Below, piece by piece: positions 24,880-33,700 of a stretch of 34,918 bases of DNA. The translations under genes were made by a program, and so were the position numbers. The stretch is from Clostridia bacterium (GTDB lineage: Bacteria > Bacillota > Clostridia > Christensenellales > UBA1242), in NCBI GenBank assembly GCA_017468205.1, contig JAFUJK010000089.1:1-34918 (forward strand), read 5' to 3'. Within the stretch, counting starts at the first letter, position 1. Each line of letters opens with the position of its first letter. Below the pieces are notes generated by a model. That model was not told where the DNA came from. It did not search any database and saw only the letters and a program-made list of their open reading frames with translations.

Positions 24880-25691
24880 GCGGAAAAGTTTATTTTGTAG
24901 CAACTCCTATCGGAAATCTTGGTGATATAACTATTCGCGCGCTCGAAATTCTCAAAAGCGCAGACTATATAGCGTGCGAAGATACTCGACATTCTGTAAT
25001 TTTACTTAATCATTATGAGATAAAGAAACCTACTTTTTCTTATCACAAGTTTAATGAAAATAAGTCAGCATTAGGTATAATAGACCTAGTAAAACAGGGG
25101 AAAAAAGTTGCTGTTATCAGTGATGCGGGAATGCCTGTCGTGTCCGACCCTGGGGTAATTCTTGCAAAAAAATTGATTGAATTTGATTTGCCTTTTGAGG
25201 TTATCCCTGGGGCGAGTGCGTGCGTAACCGCTCTTGCATTGTCTGGTTTAGATAGCGCTTCATTTGTTTTTGGGGGATTTTTGCCAGAGAAAAATCAAGA
25301 ACGTGTTGCCTATATACGTAGATTGGCTACTGCTGAAAGTACTTTAATTTTCTATTCTGCTTGTCACGATGTAGAAAAAGATTTGGAAGATTTGTTTCAA
25401 AATTTGGGAGCGCGTAAAGTTGCTGTTTGCAACGATATAACAAAAAAATTTGAAGAAACTTTCCGTGGAGTACTTGGCGAATTAAAAATAGAAAATCCGC
25501 GAGGTGAATTTGTTATAGTTGTGGAAGGTGCTAATATTCAAAATGCGCTTAATTCACTCACAATGAATGAGCATATAGAACATTATATTTCAACTGGTGT
25601 GAGTAAAATGGAAGCCCTAAAACTTGTTGCAAAAGATAGAAACTTATCCAAAAGTGATGTATATAAATATACATTAACTGACAAAAAATAA
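24876..25691 (+). CDS. rsmI: 16S rRNA 2'-O-ribose methyltransferase (C1402)
   Basis: A 271-residue SAM-dependent enzyme of the tetrapyrrole-methylase fold that methylates the ribose of C1402 in 16S rRNA. Family motifs are VATPIGNLGDIT at the N-terminus, ACEDTR, VISDAGMPVVSDPG and the VIPGASA loop. The small C-terminal extension (SKMEALKLVAKDRNLSKSDVY) is typical. It is the last gene of the operon and is followed by a terminator. Confidence 0.95.
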   Translation: MSGKVYFVATPIGNLGDITIRALEILKSADYIACEDTRHSVILLNHYEIKKPTFSYHKFNENKSALGIIDLVKQGKKVAVISDAGMPVVSDPGVILAKKLIEFDLPFEVIPGASACVTALALSGLDSASFVFGGFLPEKNQERVAYIRRLATAESTLIFYSACHDVEKDLEDLFQNLGARKVAVCNDITKKFEETFRGVLGELKIENPRGEFVIVVEGANIQNALNSLTMNEHIEHYISTGVSKMEALKLVAKDRNLSKSDVYKYTLTDKK

Positions 25692-25740
25692 ACACTAAAC
25701 TGCATATTTTTGCAGGTATGTTGCAATATATAAAGTTTTA

Positions 25741-25769
25741 AATACGTCTGGTTAGGCGTATTTTTTTTG
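25741..25769 (+). terminator. Terminator of the tmk-rsmI operon
   Basis: AATACGTCT and AGGCGTATT pair (one G-T wobble) around GGTT and are followed by eight Ts. The region 25692-25909 otherwise holds a second weak dyad (AATTTAG...CTAAATT, about 25785-25808) just upstream of the next promoter. Confidence 0.85.
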
Positions 25770-25812
25770 TTTATGAATATAAGAATTTAGACGTATTTTG
25801 CCTAAATTTGAC

Positions 25813-25841
25813 TTGTTTTGTCGAATAGAAAAAATTATAAT
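25813..25841 (+). promoter_or_regulatory. Promoter of the 49-residue small gene
   Basis: TTGTTT (25813-25818), a 17-bp spacer, and a perfect TATAAT (25836-25841), about 70 nt before the GTG start. Confidence 0.6.
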
Positions 25842-25909
25842 AAATTTAATTCACAAGTAAATGATTTTTTGGTAAATTTTCTATTGAATATGAAAAAGGA
25901 GGGTTTATT

Positions 25910-26059
25910 GTGAAGGCGTCATTTTATAGTTTGGAATGTATTGGGCTTGGAAACTCTTTGTCGAGATTGGCACAAATGTATTTTGAATTTGATTTTAGCG
26001 AGCAATTATACTTTGAACAACTAGATGACGATTTTTCTACAAATGAGTATTTTAAATGA
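25910..26059 (+). CDS. Small acidic protein of unknown function (49 residues)
   Basis: An open frame starting at GTG (25910) with an excellent AAAGGAGGG ribosome binding site six bases upstream, and a consensus promoter before that. The product (KASFYSLECIGLGNSL...) is acidic and rich in aromatic residues (seven Phe, three Tyr) with a run FEQLDDDFSTNEYFK at the end; no membrane segment. It is followed at 26127 by a lipoprotein gene. The signals rather than homology support it; no family recognised. Confidence 0.5.
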   Translation: MKASFYSLECIGLGNSLSRLAQMYFEFDFSEQLYFEQLDDDFSTNEYFK

Positions 26060-26126
26060 GGGTTATTATGAATAATTATACATAAATCATTGGGTGCGTG
26101 TGCGCTAAAAAATTTAGGAGTGTATT

Positions 26127-26528
26127 ATGACAAAAACAAATTCATTAAAAATTTCGTGGCGTCTTGGTTTGGCTGTGATGATAATTATGGCATTTAGTGT
26201 TATGGCGTTTTCGGCTTGTGGAGGAGGTACAAAGTTGGTTGGAACATGGAAACTTGACCGAGTGGTGAGTGGCGGAATAACTATAAATGCGGTGGCAACT
26301 GATAAGGGGGCTTTTGGTGATGATTTTAATAATATACTAACTTTTAATGAAGATGGTAGTGCAACGATAAAAATTCGGTCAGAGACTGCTTCGAGTGCTA
26401 CGTACACTCAAGCAGGTTCGCAAGTAACAGTTTCTATTGGTAGTGTTGACACTACTTATACATTAAGCGGAAGTGAACTCACTTATGAAAATGGAGATGT
26501 AAAATATTTTTATAAAAAGACTAGTTAA
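26127..26528 (+). CDS. Small lipoprotein with a lipocalin-like domain
   Basis: A 133-residue exported protein. Lysine- and arginine-containing n-region, hydrophobic segment 14-28 and a lipobox ending at C31 (FSAC) mark a lipoprotein, followed by a GGG linker. The mature part starts KLVGTWKLDRVV, has LTFNEDGSATIKI and ends in TLSGSELTYENGDVKYFYKK, the pattern of small lipocalin-like (GxW) lipoproteins common in gut Clostridia. Ligand unknown. AGGAGTGTATT precedes the ATG; a strong hairpin terminator follows. Confidence 0.75.
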   Translation: MTKTNSLKISWRLGLAVMIIMAFSVMAFSACGGGTKLVGTWKLDRVVSGGITINAVATDKGAFGDDFNNILTFNEDGSATIKIRSETASSATYTQAGSQVTVSIGSVDTTYTLSGSELTYENGDVKYFYKKTS

Positions 26529-26534
26529 ATTATG

Positions 26535-26571
26535 AAAATGTGGAAATTTCTGTAAATTTCCGCATTTTTAT
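26535..26571 (+). terminator. Terminator of the small lipoprotein gene
   Basis: AAAATGTGGAAATTT pairs with AAATTTCCGCATTTT (one G-T wobble) around CTGT, followed by Ts. Its 3' arm is partly repeated downstream (AATTTCCGCACTTTTTTT, 26575-26592). From there to 26771 the sequence is plain AT-rich DNA with one short hairpin (TGTGTT...AACACA near 26740) and no recognised RNA. Confidence 0.85.
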
Positions 26572-26771
26572 TGCAATTTCCGCACTTTTTTTGTAAATTA
26601 TTTAACAATCTTTTACTTTTATTTATTTTTTTGTCGATAGATTATACAATTAAATTTATAATTCTACAATTTTTTACATCAAATTTATTATAAAAAAGTT
26701 GTTCAATTTGAGAGAATTAACTAAATTGTGGACTTTTAATGTGTTATTAAAAACACAAGATTGCAAATGTA

Positions 26772-26801
26772 TTGAAATTAACAGATTGGTTATGCTATAA
26801 T
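26772..26801 (+). promoter_or_regulatory. Promoter of the Avd-reverse transcriptase operon
   Basis: TTGAAA (26772-26777), an 18-bp spacer, and a perfect TATAAT (26796-26801) preceded by the extended-10 TG. Leader of about 16 nt, carrying the GGAG site. Confidence 0.7.
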
Positions 26802-26823
26802 TCAAAAAAACTTGGAGTAGTTT

Positions 26824-27318
26824 ATGACAAACAACACAAATGATATTTACAAACAAGAGGGGTTTTTAGATGAAAATGAAGTTCCCGCTGTTGATAAATT
26901 TTCTAGAAATCCCTATTACACAAAACGCGAAAGAATGCAAGAACTTGCGGTTATTACAAATGGCAAAAAATTGTGTGAATATGTTTATACAATAACTCAA
27001 AATTCTCCTAAAAAATTTCGTTGGAGTTTGGTAGCTAAATTGCAAGATTGTAGTTATAATTATGTACAAAAATTATATTATGCAAACGAGTTACCACCAA
27101 AAGCGCGTGTTATTTCGTTAATAGAAGCGCAGAGTATGTTAAAAATGATGGATTTTAACTGTCAGATGAGTAAGGCTAGTGGGGCAATTACTCACAAGCA
27201 ATTTAATCACATATCGGAACTGTTATATCAATGTCGTGTTACCTTGCGAGGCTGGGCAAAATCTGTCAGTGCAACATCATCTCTAAGGACTGAGGTGAAT
27301 GATGAAAGAAAAGATTAA
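26824..27318 (+). CDS. avd: Avd-like four-helix-bundle accessory protein of a diversity-generating retroelement
   Basis: A 164-residue protein directly upstream of, and overlapping, a DGR-type reverse transcriptase. The core at about 62-148 has the Avd pattern: PKKFRWSLVAKLQDC at the start of helix 1, the EAQSMLKMMDFNCQMSKASGAI central helix, and the end ITHKQFNHISELLYQCRVTLRGWAKS, close to the family's xxISELxxxxxRMLGGWxKS. Avd proteins form a positively charged pentamer that binds the RT and template RNA. The first 60 residues are an extra acidic N-terminal extension not usual in Avd (about 120 residues). TTGGAG precedes the ATG. The RT gene starts inside its last codons, 17-nt overlap, so translation is coupled. 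Confidence 0.7.
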   Translation: MTNNTNDIYKQEGFLDENEVPAVDKFSRNPYYTKRERMQELAVITNGKKLCEYVYTITQNSPKKFRWSLVAKLQDCSYNYVQKLYYANELPPKARVISLIEAQSMLKMMDFNCQMSKASGAITHKQFNHISELLYQCRVTLRGWAKSVSATSSLRTEVNDERKD

Positions 27319-28471
27319 TTTACCATATTCGCATATGTGTAATTTTGATGCATTGTATCACGCGCATATTAAGGCGCGTAGTTGTAAACGTTGTAAAAAA
27401 CCTATTGTAAAATTTGAGTTTGATTTATGTTATCATTTGCGAGAACTTGCGCACGAACTAGAAACTAAAAAGTACAAAATTAGTGGTTATCATAGATTTA
27501 CTGTGTTTGAGCCTAAAAGAAGGCAAATTCAATCGCTTTTATATCGTGATAGGGTAGTTCAGCATGTTATTTGTGATGATTATATTTCGCAATATTTTTC
27601 AAAGCGAGCAATTTATGATAATTCGGCTTGTCGAATTGGTAAAGGGCAAGTATTCGCTTTGAATAGAATGAAAAAATTTTTGCGTTCTCACTATAATAAA
27701 TATGGTGCAAAGGGTTATTTTTTAAAGTGTGATATATTAAAATATTTCCCCTCGCTATCTCATAGGGTGATTAAAGAAAGGTTTAGTCCTTGTTTTGCTG
27801 ACCCTGATATGCGGGATTTGTTTAATTATATTATTGATTCACATCAAACGAAAGAGGAGTTTTTAGACAGATATGGAATTCCTAGAACAATTGTTGCGGA
27901 TAATGGTTATGGAAAAGTTAAAGAATTTCCGATCGTTCGAGGTGTGCCAATAGGAAACCAAACAAGTCAAATCATCGGTATGTATTATCTTGACCCTGTG
28001 GATAGATTAATAAAAGAGAAGTTGAGAATAAAGTACTATTCTCGATATATGGATGATTTTATTCTCATACATCATAGTAAGGAGTATCTGCAATATTGTT
28101 TTAAAGAAATCAAGAAAATGCTTGAAGAAAAGTTGTTGTTGAAATTAAATGATAAAACTCAAATAGCTCCTCTTAAAAATGGTATCCCATATCTTGGGTG
28201 GAATTTGTATTTATTGCAAGATGGTAAGATACTTATGAAAGTAAGAAAATCTACGCTTAAACGTTTTCGTTCTCGAGTGAAGTTTATTAATAAATATCAT
28301 AATACTCCAATCATAGATAAATACCGTATCTTGTGTATTTTGAATAGTTATAGAGGTTATTTAAAATTGGGTAACTCGTTTCGTTCTTATCAAAGTATAA
28401 TAAAACTTGTAAAAACAGCAACATTAAAAGATAGGATAATTGATGTTGATAAGAAATTGCTTGAAGATTAA
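27302..28471 (+). CDS. Reverse transcriptase of the diversity-generating-retroelement type
   Basis: A 389-residue RNA-directed DNA polymerase. RT motifs in order: RDRVVQHVICDDYI (82-95), the SACRIGKG block (108-115), catalytic D144 in KCDILKYFPS, IGNQTSQ (217-223), the YMDD box (249-252, D251 and D252 catalytic), and GIPYLGW (294-300). The IGxxxSQ motif in place of QGxxxSP is the mark of DGR-type RTs. The C-terminus is a thumb-like helical region (NKYH...YRILCILNSYRGYL); there is no maturase X or endonuclease domain as in group II introns. I start at the second ATG (27302), six bases after GAGG; the ATG at 27299 is also possible. No template or variable repeat was found in the window, so the target is unknown. 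Confidence 0.85.
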   Translation: MKEKINLPYSHMCNFDALYHAHIKARSCKRCKKPIVKFEFDLCYHLRELAHELETKKYKISGYHRFTVFEPKRRQIQSLLYRDRVVQHVICDDYISQYFSKRAIYDNSACRIGKGQVFALNRMKKFLRSHYNKYGAKGYFLKCDILKYFPSLSHRVIKERFSPCFADPDMRDLFNYIIDSHQTKEEFLDRYGIPRTIVADNGYGKVKEFPIVRGVPIGNQTSQIIGMYYLDPVDRLIKEKLRIKYYSRYMDDFILIHHSKEYLQYCFKEIKKMLEEKLLLKLNDKTQIAPLKNGIPYLGWNLYLLQDGKILMKVRKSTLKRFRSRVKFINKYHNTPIIDKYRILCILNSYRGYLKLGNSFRSYQSIIKLVKTATLKDRIIDVDKKLLED

Positions 28472-28472
28472 A

Positions 28473-28508
28473 GCATAATACATTGCATAATACCTATGCA
28501 TAGTACTT
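28473..28508 (+). repeat. Three tandem GCATAxTAC units directly after the reverse transcriptase stop
   Basis: GCATAATAC (28473), GCATAATAC (28485) and GCATAGTAC (28498) recur every 12-13 bases starting one base after the RT stop codon. CTATGCATAGTACT (28494-28507) also occurs at 2780-2793 in another iterated intergenic element. Confidence 0.55.
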
Positions 28509-28626
28509 AAAAAACGCGTAAAAACGGCTTAAAATCGAATTTGTATAGTAATAAAATTGTATAAAATTAAAAACATAAAAAACAATTAAGGCAAGTTTCT
28601 GTTGAAATTTTTATATGAGTTTATAG

Positions 28627-28665
28627 GTGAAAAGGTTAATCTTTTTCACATTTTTTTATTTTTGG
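28627..28665 (+). terminator. Terminator of the Avd-RT operon
   Basis: GTGAAAAG pairs with CTTTTTCAC (one bulge) around GTTAAT, followed by seven Ts. It lies 156 nt after the RT stop, leaving an A-rich untranslated tail (28472-28626) with no open frame. Confidence 0.65.
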
Positions 28666-28701
28666 GCATAGGATATTTTAGCGAAATAAAGGAGTGTGAA
28701 G

Positions 28702-29781
28702 ATGGCTTATAATAATCCACAAAATTTTTTAATTGCGGGAAATGATGAGCATGGTGTTAATCCGCCAACACCTGGAAAACGTACACCTGTTATGCCTTAC
28801 ATAAATCGTCAAATCTACGAAAATGAGTTTAATTTTGCTGCAAAAAATGCATTTTTAGCGGATTGTTTGCGTATTGGTTTTAATATTTTAGATGTAAAAC
28901 CTAACAGGCAAGATGCGTCAATTTCAAGTCGTGTTGTGATTGTGAATAGGGCTAATCCTAGTGCCTTGGTTACTTTTGCATACAATGCTTTTGGAGATGG
29001 TGCAACTTTTAATAGTGCAAATGGTTTGGAAGCTTTTTATTCACCTTTGAACGTTAAGGCGACACAAAGTAGAAATTTTTCCGATGTGATTTATAGTAGT
29101 ATTTTGTTGGCTACAAATCTAAATGGGAGAGGGGTGCGACCTCTTGATGTTGGTTTACTTACTAGCGTAAATACTATTGCAACGCTAGTTGAGTGCGGTT
29201 TTATGACTAATTTTCGCGAAGCAAAGCTTATGTTAGACCCTGATAATGTAAATGTAATAGGTCGTGCTGCTTGTAGGGGTGTATGTCAGTATTTTAATGT
29301 GCAATATATCGATATTTTTGACCAGACTTTCCCTGTTTTGAGGGTTGGAAGTAGGGGGAATTTTGTGCGTTATCTTCAATTTAAGCTAAAAATATTGGGT
29401 TATGCTGTTGGAAATGTTGATGGTGTATTTGGTCAAAATACTGCTTCTGCTGTGCGTGCTTTTCAGCAGGCAAATGGGCTAGATGCTGACGGAATTGTGG
29501 GACGTAGAACGTGGTATAAGTTGAATAATTTAACGCCAGAGGCTACAACTTTACGACGTGGTAGTTTTGGTGAAGAAGTGCGCTATTTGCAACAAAAATT
29601 ATATAGTAAATTGTATCCAGTTGGAACTATTGATGGTATTTTTGGTTCAAATACTGCTAATGCGGTAAAGGATTTTCAAAGTGAAAATGGTCTTGTTTCT
29701 GATGGTATAGTGGGAAAAAATACATGGTCAGCAATTCAAAATGAAGAAAATTCAAGACCGCTACCAAGCGAGGATTTGTAG
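28702..29781 (+). CDS. N-acetylmuramoyl-L-alanine amidase-like protein with two peptidoglycan-binding domains
   Basis: A 359-residue protein. Residues 8-200 follow the Amidase_3 fold (TPGKRTPVMPYINRQIYENEFN, then SSRVVIVNRANP, and the end TLVECGFMTNFREAKLML with catalytic E164). Two PG_binding_1 domains follow at about 210-271 and 283-345 (each with LRxGSxGxxVRYLQxxL, DGxFGxNT and DGIVGxxTW). In Amidase_3 the second zinc histidine lies in a S-I-H-x-N-A motif; here that stretch reads TFAYNA with Ala93. H17 (DEHG) and E40/E42 may supply the remaining ligands. No signal peptide is seen, so export would be non-classical or prophage/lysis-like. GGAG lies seven bases before the ATG at 28702; a GTG at 28696 is less likely. 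Confidence 0.8.
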   Translation: MAYNNPQNFLIAGNDEHGVNPPTPGKRTPVMPYINRQIYENEFNFAAKNAFLADCLRIGFNILDVKPNRQDASISSRVVIVNRANPSALVTFAYNAFGDGATFNSANGLEAFYSPLNVKATQSRNFSDVIYSSILLATNLNGRGVRPLDVGLLTSVNTIATLVECGFMTNFREAKLMLDPDNVNVIGRAACRGVCQYFNVQYIDIFDQTFPVLRVGSRGNFVRYLQFKLKILGYAVGNVDGVFGQNTASAVRAFQQANGLDADGIVGRRTWYKLNNLTPEATTLRRGSFGEEVRYLQQKLYSKLYPVGTIDGIFGSNTANAVKDFQSENGLVSDGIVGKNTWSAIQNEENSRPLPSEDL

Positions 29782-29879
29782 GGATAGTGCTTAAAAAACG
29801 ATGGTATGTGATTAAAATGTGCCGGAATATGCTAAATTTTGGTTAGTAAAAGATTTTTGAATTATTTTTGAAAAGGGTA

Positions 29880-29908
29880 TTGAAAAATGTCGAAATTTAT
29901 GGTATAAT
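29880..29908 (+). promoter_or_regulatory. Promoter of the membrane-protein gene
   Basis: TTGAAA (29880-29885), a 17-bp spacer, and a perfect TATAAT (29903-29908). Confidence 0.75.
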
Positions 29909-29938
29909 TTTGTGTAAACAATTTGGAGGATATTGAGT

Positions 29939-30331
29939 ATGTTTATGGAAATTGAGAAAGAAGAAGTGGAAATTGAAGCGCAAGCAAAAAATGTTGACCC
30001 TAACTTGGGTTTTGACAAAAATGAAGTAAAAGAAAAGAGTAGAGAAGAGCGCGTTGTGGTTGAAGAACCAAAAGAAAAATTTAATATTTCAACAGGCGCA
30101 ATTTCATTGATGTTGAGTGTTGGTGCGATTGCGTTGAGTCTATTTGCAATGTTGTTTGCAATTGTGGGCGTTGTTGTTATGTATCAAATCTTTATGTGGC
30201 TTGGAACTTTCTGCTTGTTTGGAACTTTGGGGTTGTTTATTTATGATATTATAAGAAATAAAAAACTTGAATTTTCGCCAGCATTTTTGTTGATGTTATT
30301 GTCTGCATTCATAGTGTGTTTGTGTTTTTAA
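29939..30331 (+). CDS. Small membrane protein of unknown function
   Basis: A 130-residue protein with a highly charged N-terminal half (1-48, many Glu and Lys) and three hydrophobic segments at about 52-80, 83-103 and 113-130. GGAGG nine bases before the ATG at 29939 supports this start over the earlier TTG at 29933. It has its own promoter and a strong terminator. No motif ties it to a known family. The acidic tail suggests a cytoplasmic interaction region; that is inference. Confidence 0.65.
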   Translation: MFMEIEKEEVEIEAQAKNVDPNLGFDKNEVKEKSREERVVVEEPKEKFNISTGAISLMLSVGAIALSLFAMLFAIVGVVVMYQIFMWLGTFCLFGTLGLFIYDIIRNKKLEFSPAFLLMLLSAFIVCLCF

Positions 30332-30350
30332 TTAATAATTCTTCATTTTG

Positions 30351-30374
30351 GACCGCGTTTGCGGTCTTTTTTGT
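30351..30374 (+). terminator. Terminator of the membrane-protein gene
   Basis: GACCGC and GCGGTC pair perfectly around GTTT and are followed by TTTTTTG. Confidence 0.9.
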
Positions 30375-30465
30375 TGTTTAAATGTGGATAACTTTTATGT
30401 ATAAAGCACACACTTTTTGTATTGTGCAAAAAGTGCAAAATTATAAAAATTTTAGCGCTATTTCG

Positions 30466-30495
30466 TTGACAGTATGTGGCTAAATTTAGTATAAT
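30466..30495 (+). promoter_or_regulatory. Promoter of tRNA-Arg
   Basis: Consensus TTGACA (30466-30471), an 18-bp spacer, and TATAAT (30490-30495). A GC-rich inverted repeat (CGCGCAGGCGCG, 30509-30520) followed by TTTTG lies between it and the tRNA. Confidence 0.8.
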
Positions 30496-30527
30496 ATTAA
30501 GGACTAACGCGCAGGCGCGTTTTGCTT

Positions 30528-30604
30528 GCTCACGTAGCTCAGTTGGATAGAGCAGTGCCCTCCTAAGGCAAAGGTCAGCCGTTCAAGTCGGCTCGTGAGC
30601 ACCA
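30528..30604 (+). tRNA. tRNA-Arg (anticodon CCT)
   Basis: The acceptor arms GCTCACG (30528-30534) and CGTGAGC (30594-30600) pair, the D-arm is GCTC...GAGC with the AGTTGGAT loop, and the anticodon loop CTCCTAA gives anticodon CCT, reading AGG. The T-arm is GCCG-TTCAAGT-CGGC. The terminal CCA is encoded (30602-30604). Confidence 0.95.
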
Positions 30605-30739
30605 GTATCTTGCAGTCCCTTGTTGGGCATATGTTTTGGATTGTAAGAATTCATTTTTTACTTTTTTTGACAAAATTTTTATGTTTTTTGGTTAATTTGT
30701 TAAAATTAGGCAAAATATAAGAAAATAGAGAGGTACGAT

Positions 30740-33700
30740 ATGCAAATAAAAAAATTGCTAATGGCTGTATTGGTGGTTATGCTTGCGCCACTCTGCTTTG
30801 CTGCATGTGGTGAGGATTTTGACCCAAATACGTATGTTAGTGTAGGTTGGATTGAGGTCGGCGAGGATAGTAGGCAAATTTCTATGGCGGTTGAATCGCA
30901 AAGTACCTTCAAGATTAACTACTCCGTTGTTCCGAGTAATGCTACGGATTTGCGGGTAACATTTACATCGGGCGATAAGAATGTTGTGGAAGTAGATGAA
31001 GATGGTGTGATAACGGCTAAGGGTGTCGGAGAAACACTTGTAACAGTTCGCTCTGTTGCGAATGAAACGGCTTATGCAACGGTTAGAGTTGTTGTTTCTG
31101 CAAGAAGGCAGAAGTTAAGTGCGCCAACGAATGTAATTTACGATGCAACAAGCGGAAAAGTTGCGTGGACACCTGTTTCTGTTGCGAATAGTAGTTATGT
31201 GCCTAGTTATAAAGTGAAGATGTTGATTGATGGAGTGGAAAAGATTGAAACCGTTTCAACCGCAAGTTATGACGGGGTGCAAAAAGGAAAAGTTTACGAA
31301 TTGTCTGTTTGTGCTGTTGGAAATAGTGCTATGTATGACACTTCGGAATATTCAACTGCAATTTCGTTCGCGCAACTTGATGCTCCAAATGATGTTGAAA
31401 TCGTAACTTCAACAAAAGAACGCAGTTTTGAACGCGTATATCAAATCAGATTTAAATTGTCAAATTTGACCGATAGTATAGAAGACTATGAGGTTGATAT
31501 TAAAAATCTTACTAGCGGTGCTTTAAGTAAGTATGACCAAGATTTGTGGAATTTGGCTCTAAATCCAGCAATGGTGACTTACAATGATGGATATTGCTAT
31601 GTTACAATTCCAGAGGAATTAAGTCGTGCTACTTTTGGTGTGAGATTTAAAGTTAAAGCAGATGAAACCGCAAATTACTATGCTTCAAGTTATTCAACGG
31701 CAATTCAATTTTCTAGATTGACTGCTCCTGATAATTTGAGTATGTCCCAAAACGCAAATTCACAAATTTTGACTTGGTCAAGTGTGAGATATGCGACTGG
31801 GTATAAATTATTGTTTGATTATGAATTACTTTCGGGAAGTACATTGAGTGTAACTCATATTGTTAGCGCTGACAGTGAAAACCCAACATCATTTGATATT
31901 GCGCAGTTAGAGGGTAAGCCTGCTGAAAATGAATATTCTGACTTTTATGCGTATATCTATGCGATTGGAAGTGATGATGTAGTTGCTGGGGTTAGATATC
32001 TTGATAGCGCGCGTAGTGTTGCGCCTGCAACCAAGCAACTCGCTATGGTTAATTGGGTGATGTTTGAAAAAGATACGGCAAAATCAACGTATCACATAAC
32101 TTGGTCAGCAGTTGACCACGCAAAAACTTATGTTGTCTATGTGTCGCCAACAACGGAGGGTGAATCTAGTGATGAGATAACAGAGTATGATAGACGTGTA
32201 TATGTAGGGTCTGGGTTGCGTACTGATTCTGATGGTAATGTGCTTGATGGGCTTGGGTGTGATATTGGCTTTACTCAAACAATTGTGTTAAATGGTAGTA
32301 CTGTTCCAGTTTGGACTGTTGGGTATAATAACATAAAAATTATCGCTTATCCTGGTGATGCTCCAACGGAAGGTACAAGTAGTGAAAATGTGGCTGGATA
32401 TATTGAGTCTAAAACATATGTTCACAATGAAAGTTTCATTAAACTTGCAACTCCAACAAACTTTATAGTTTCGGAAGGTAGGTTGATTTGGAATTCCGTT
32501 GATTATGTGGGAACATATCAAGTAAACTTCAATAATGGAAAAACTCCTGCAAAAGTTACTCCAAGAGGTGTAGCGGTAGAGGAGTATTCACCAAGTGAAC
32601 CAAAAACTGGTGAAAGTGGCTCTCTTGATTCGGGGGATATGCCTGTTGCTGGACAAGCATATAGTGTAACTTTGCGCGCAACGAATGAAGGAATTGCGTA
32701 TATTGATAGTGATGATACACCAGCGATAACCGCTATTCGTTATGCTGCATCTTCTGAAATTAAAGTTGTTGATGGAAATTTAACGTGGTCGAGAGTGGAT
32801 ATTGCAGGCAACCCAATTAGTGCTGAATGGTTTGAAGTTCAGATTAAGCGTGATGGTGTGGTGATTGATACTTTCCAAACAAATCTTTCCGTTAGTATTA
32901 CTGAAAGACTTGATTTAATTGAGGGCGAGAATCGCGAGTTTGAGTTTAGTGTTCGTGCAATAAACACATCAACGGCTGGAACTTATCCATACATTAATGG
33001 TTGGTGGTCAGAGTCGAAGAGCGTTAATACATATCAGTTGCCTACACCTCAAAATGTTAGAATTGAGAATGGTGAAATAAAGTGGGACGCTTTTAGTGAT
33101 GATAAAATTGCGGCGGGACATAGTGGAATTAGATTTGTGCTTATGGTTGGTTCGCAAAAATATGGGGTTTCTGGAAATCCAATATTGACGATTAATTCAA
33201 CTTCGGCAATAATTCCGGGACTTTCTGCCAACTCAACTATTTATAACATAAAAATGCAAACAGTTATTGATAGTGATAGTGCTGGTTCTTATGGTATTAC
33301 TGTTGGCCCTGATACGTATATTATCAATTCGGGTTATACGGAAACATTTAGAGTTAGTCAGTTGTCGCTTGCTACGAATGTAACTGTGCGCGACACGACT
33401 TTATATTGGTCTGCAAGTAATATAGACTTGAATAGATATAGGGTTGAACTTTACAAAGTAAATGTTGATGCGACAGGAACAGTGCGCTCGCGTGCGGAAG
33501 AACCTTCAATGGTGGCGGTAGTTGAGCCAGCGGATAGGGTAAATCCTAGTTGGAATTTTGGACTTGATTTTGGTATAACTACCACATCTGTTGATCAGGG
33601 TGGAACGGTTGTTGAAATAACGGACTTTATATTTGGCTCGGGCGCATATCAATTTGTGGTGTTTGCGGTTGGAAGTGAATCGTTCAGTGCTCAAAATGAC

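Noticed and set aside
27302..28471. Group II intron or retron as source of the reverse transcriptase
   Set aside because: No maturase or endonuclease domain and no domain V-like hairpin downstream; no msr/msd-like inverted structure upstream; the IGxxxSQ motif and the Avd partner point to the DGR type.
28472..28695. Classic DGR template repeat after the RT
   Set aside because: The region is A-rich but has stops in all three forward frames and no matching partner was seen in the neighbouring genes.
30509..30524. CGCGCAGGCGCG followed by TTTTG as a terminator or attenuator before tRNA-Arg
   Set aside because: The stem is very short and the T-run is only four bases; it would cut off the tRNA from its consensus promoter. 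More likely part of the precursor leader.
30528..30640. tRNA-Arg as an integration site of a mobile element
   Set aside because: No repeat of the tRNA 3' end, integrase or excisionase gene is visible in the window.
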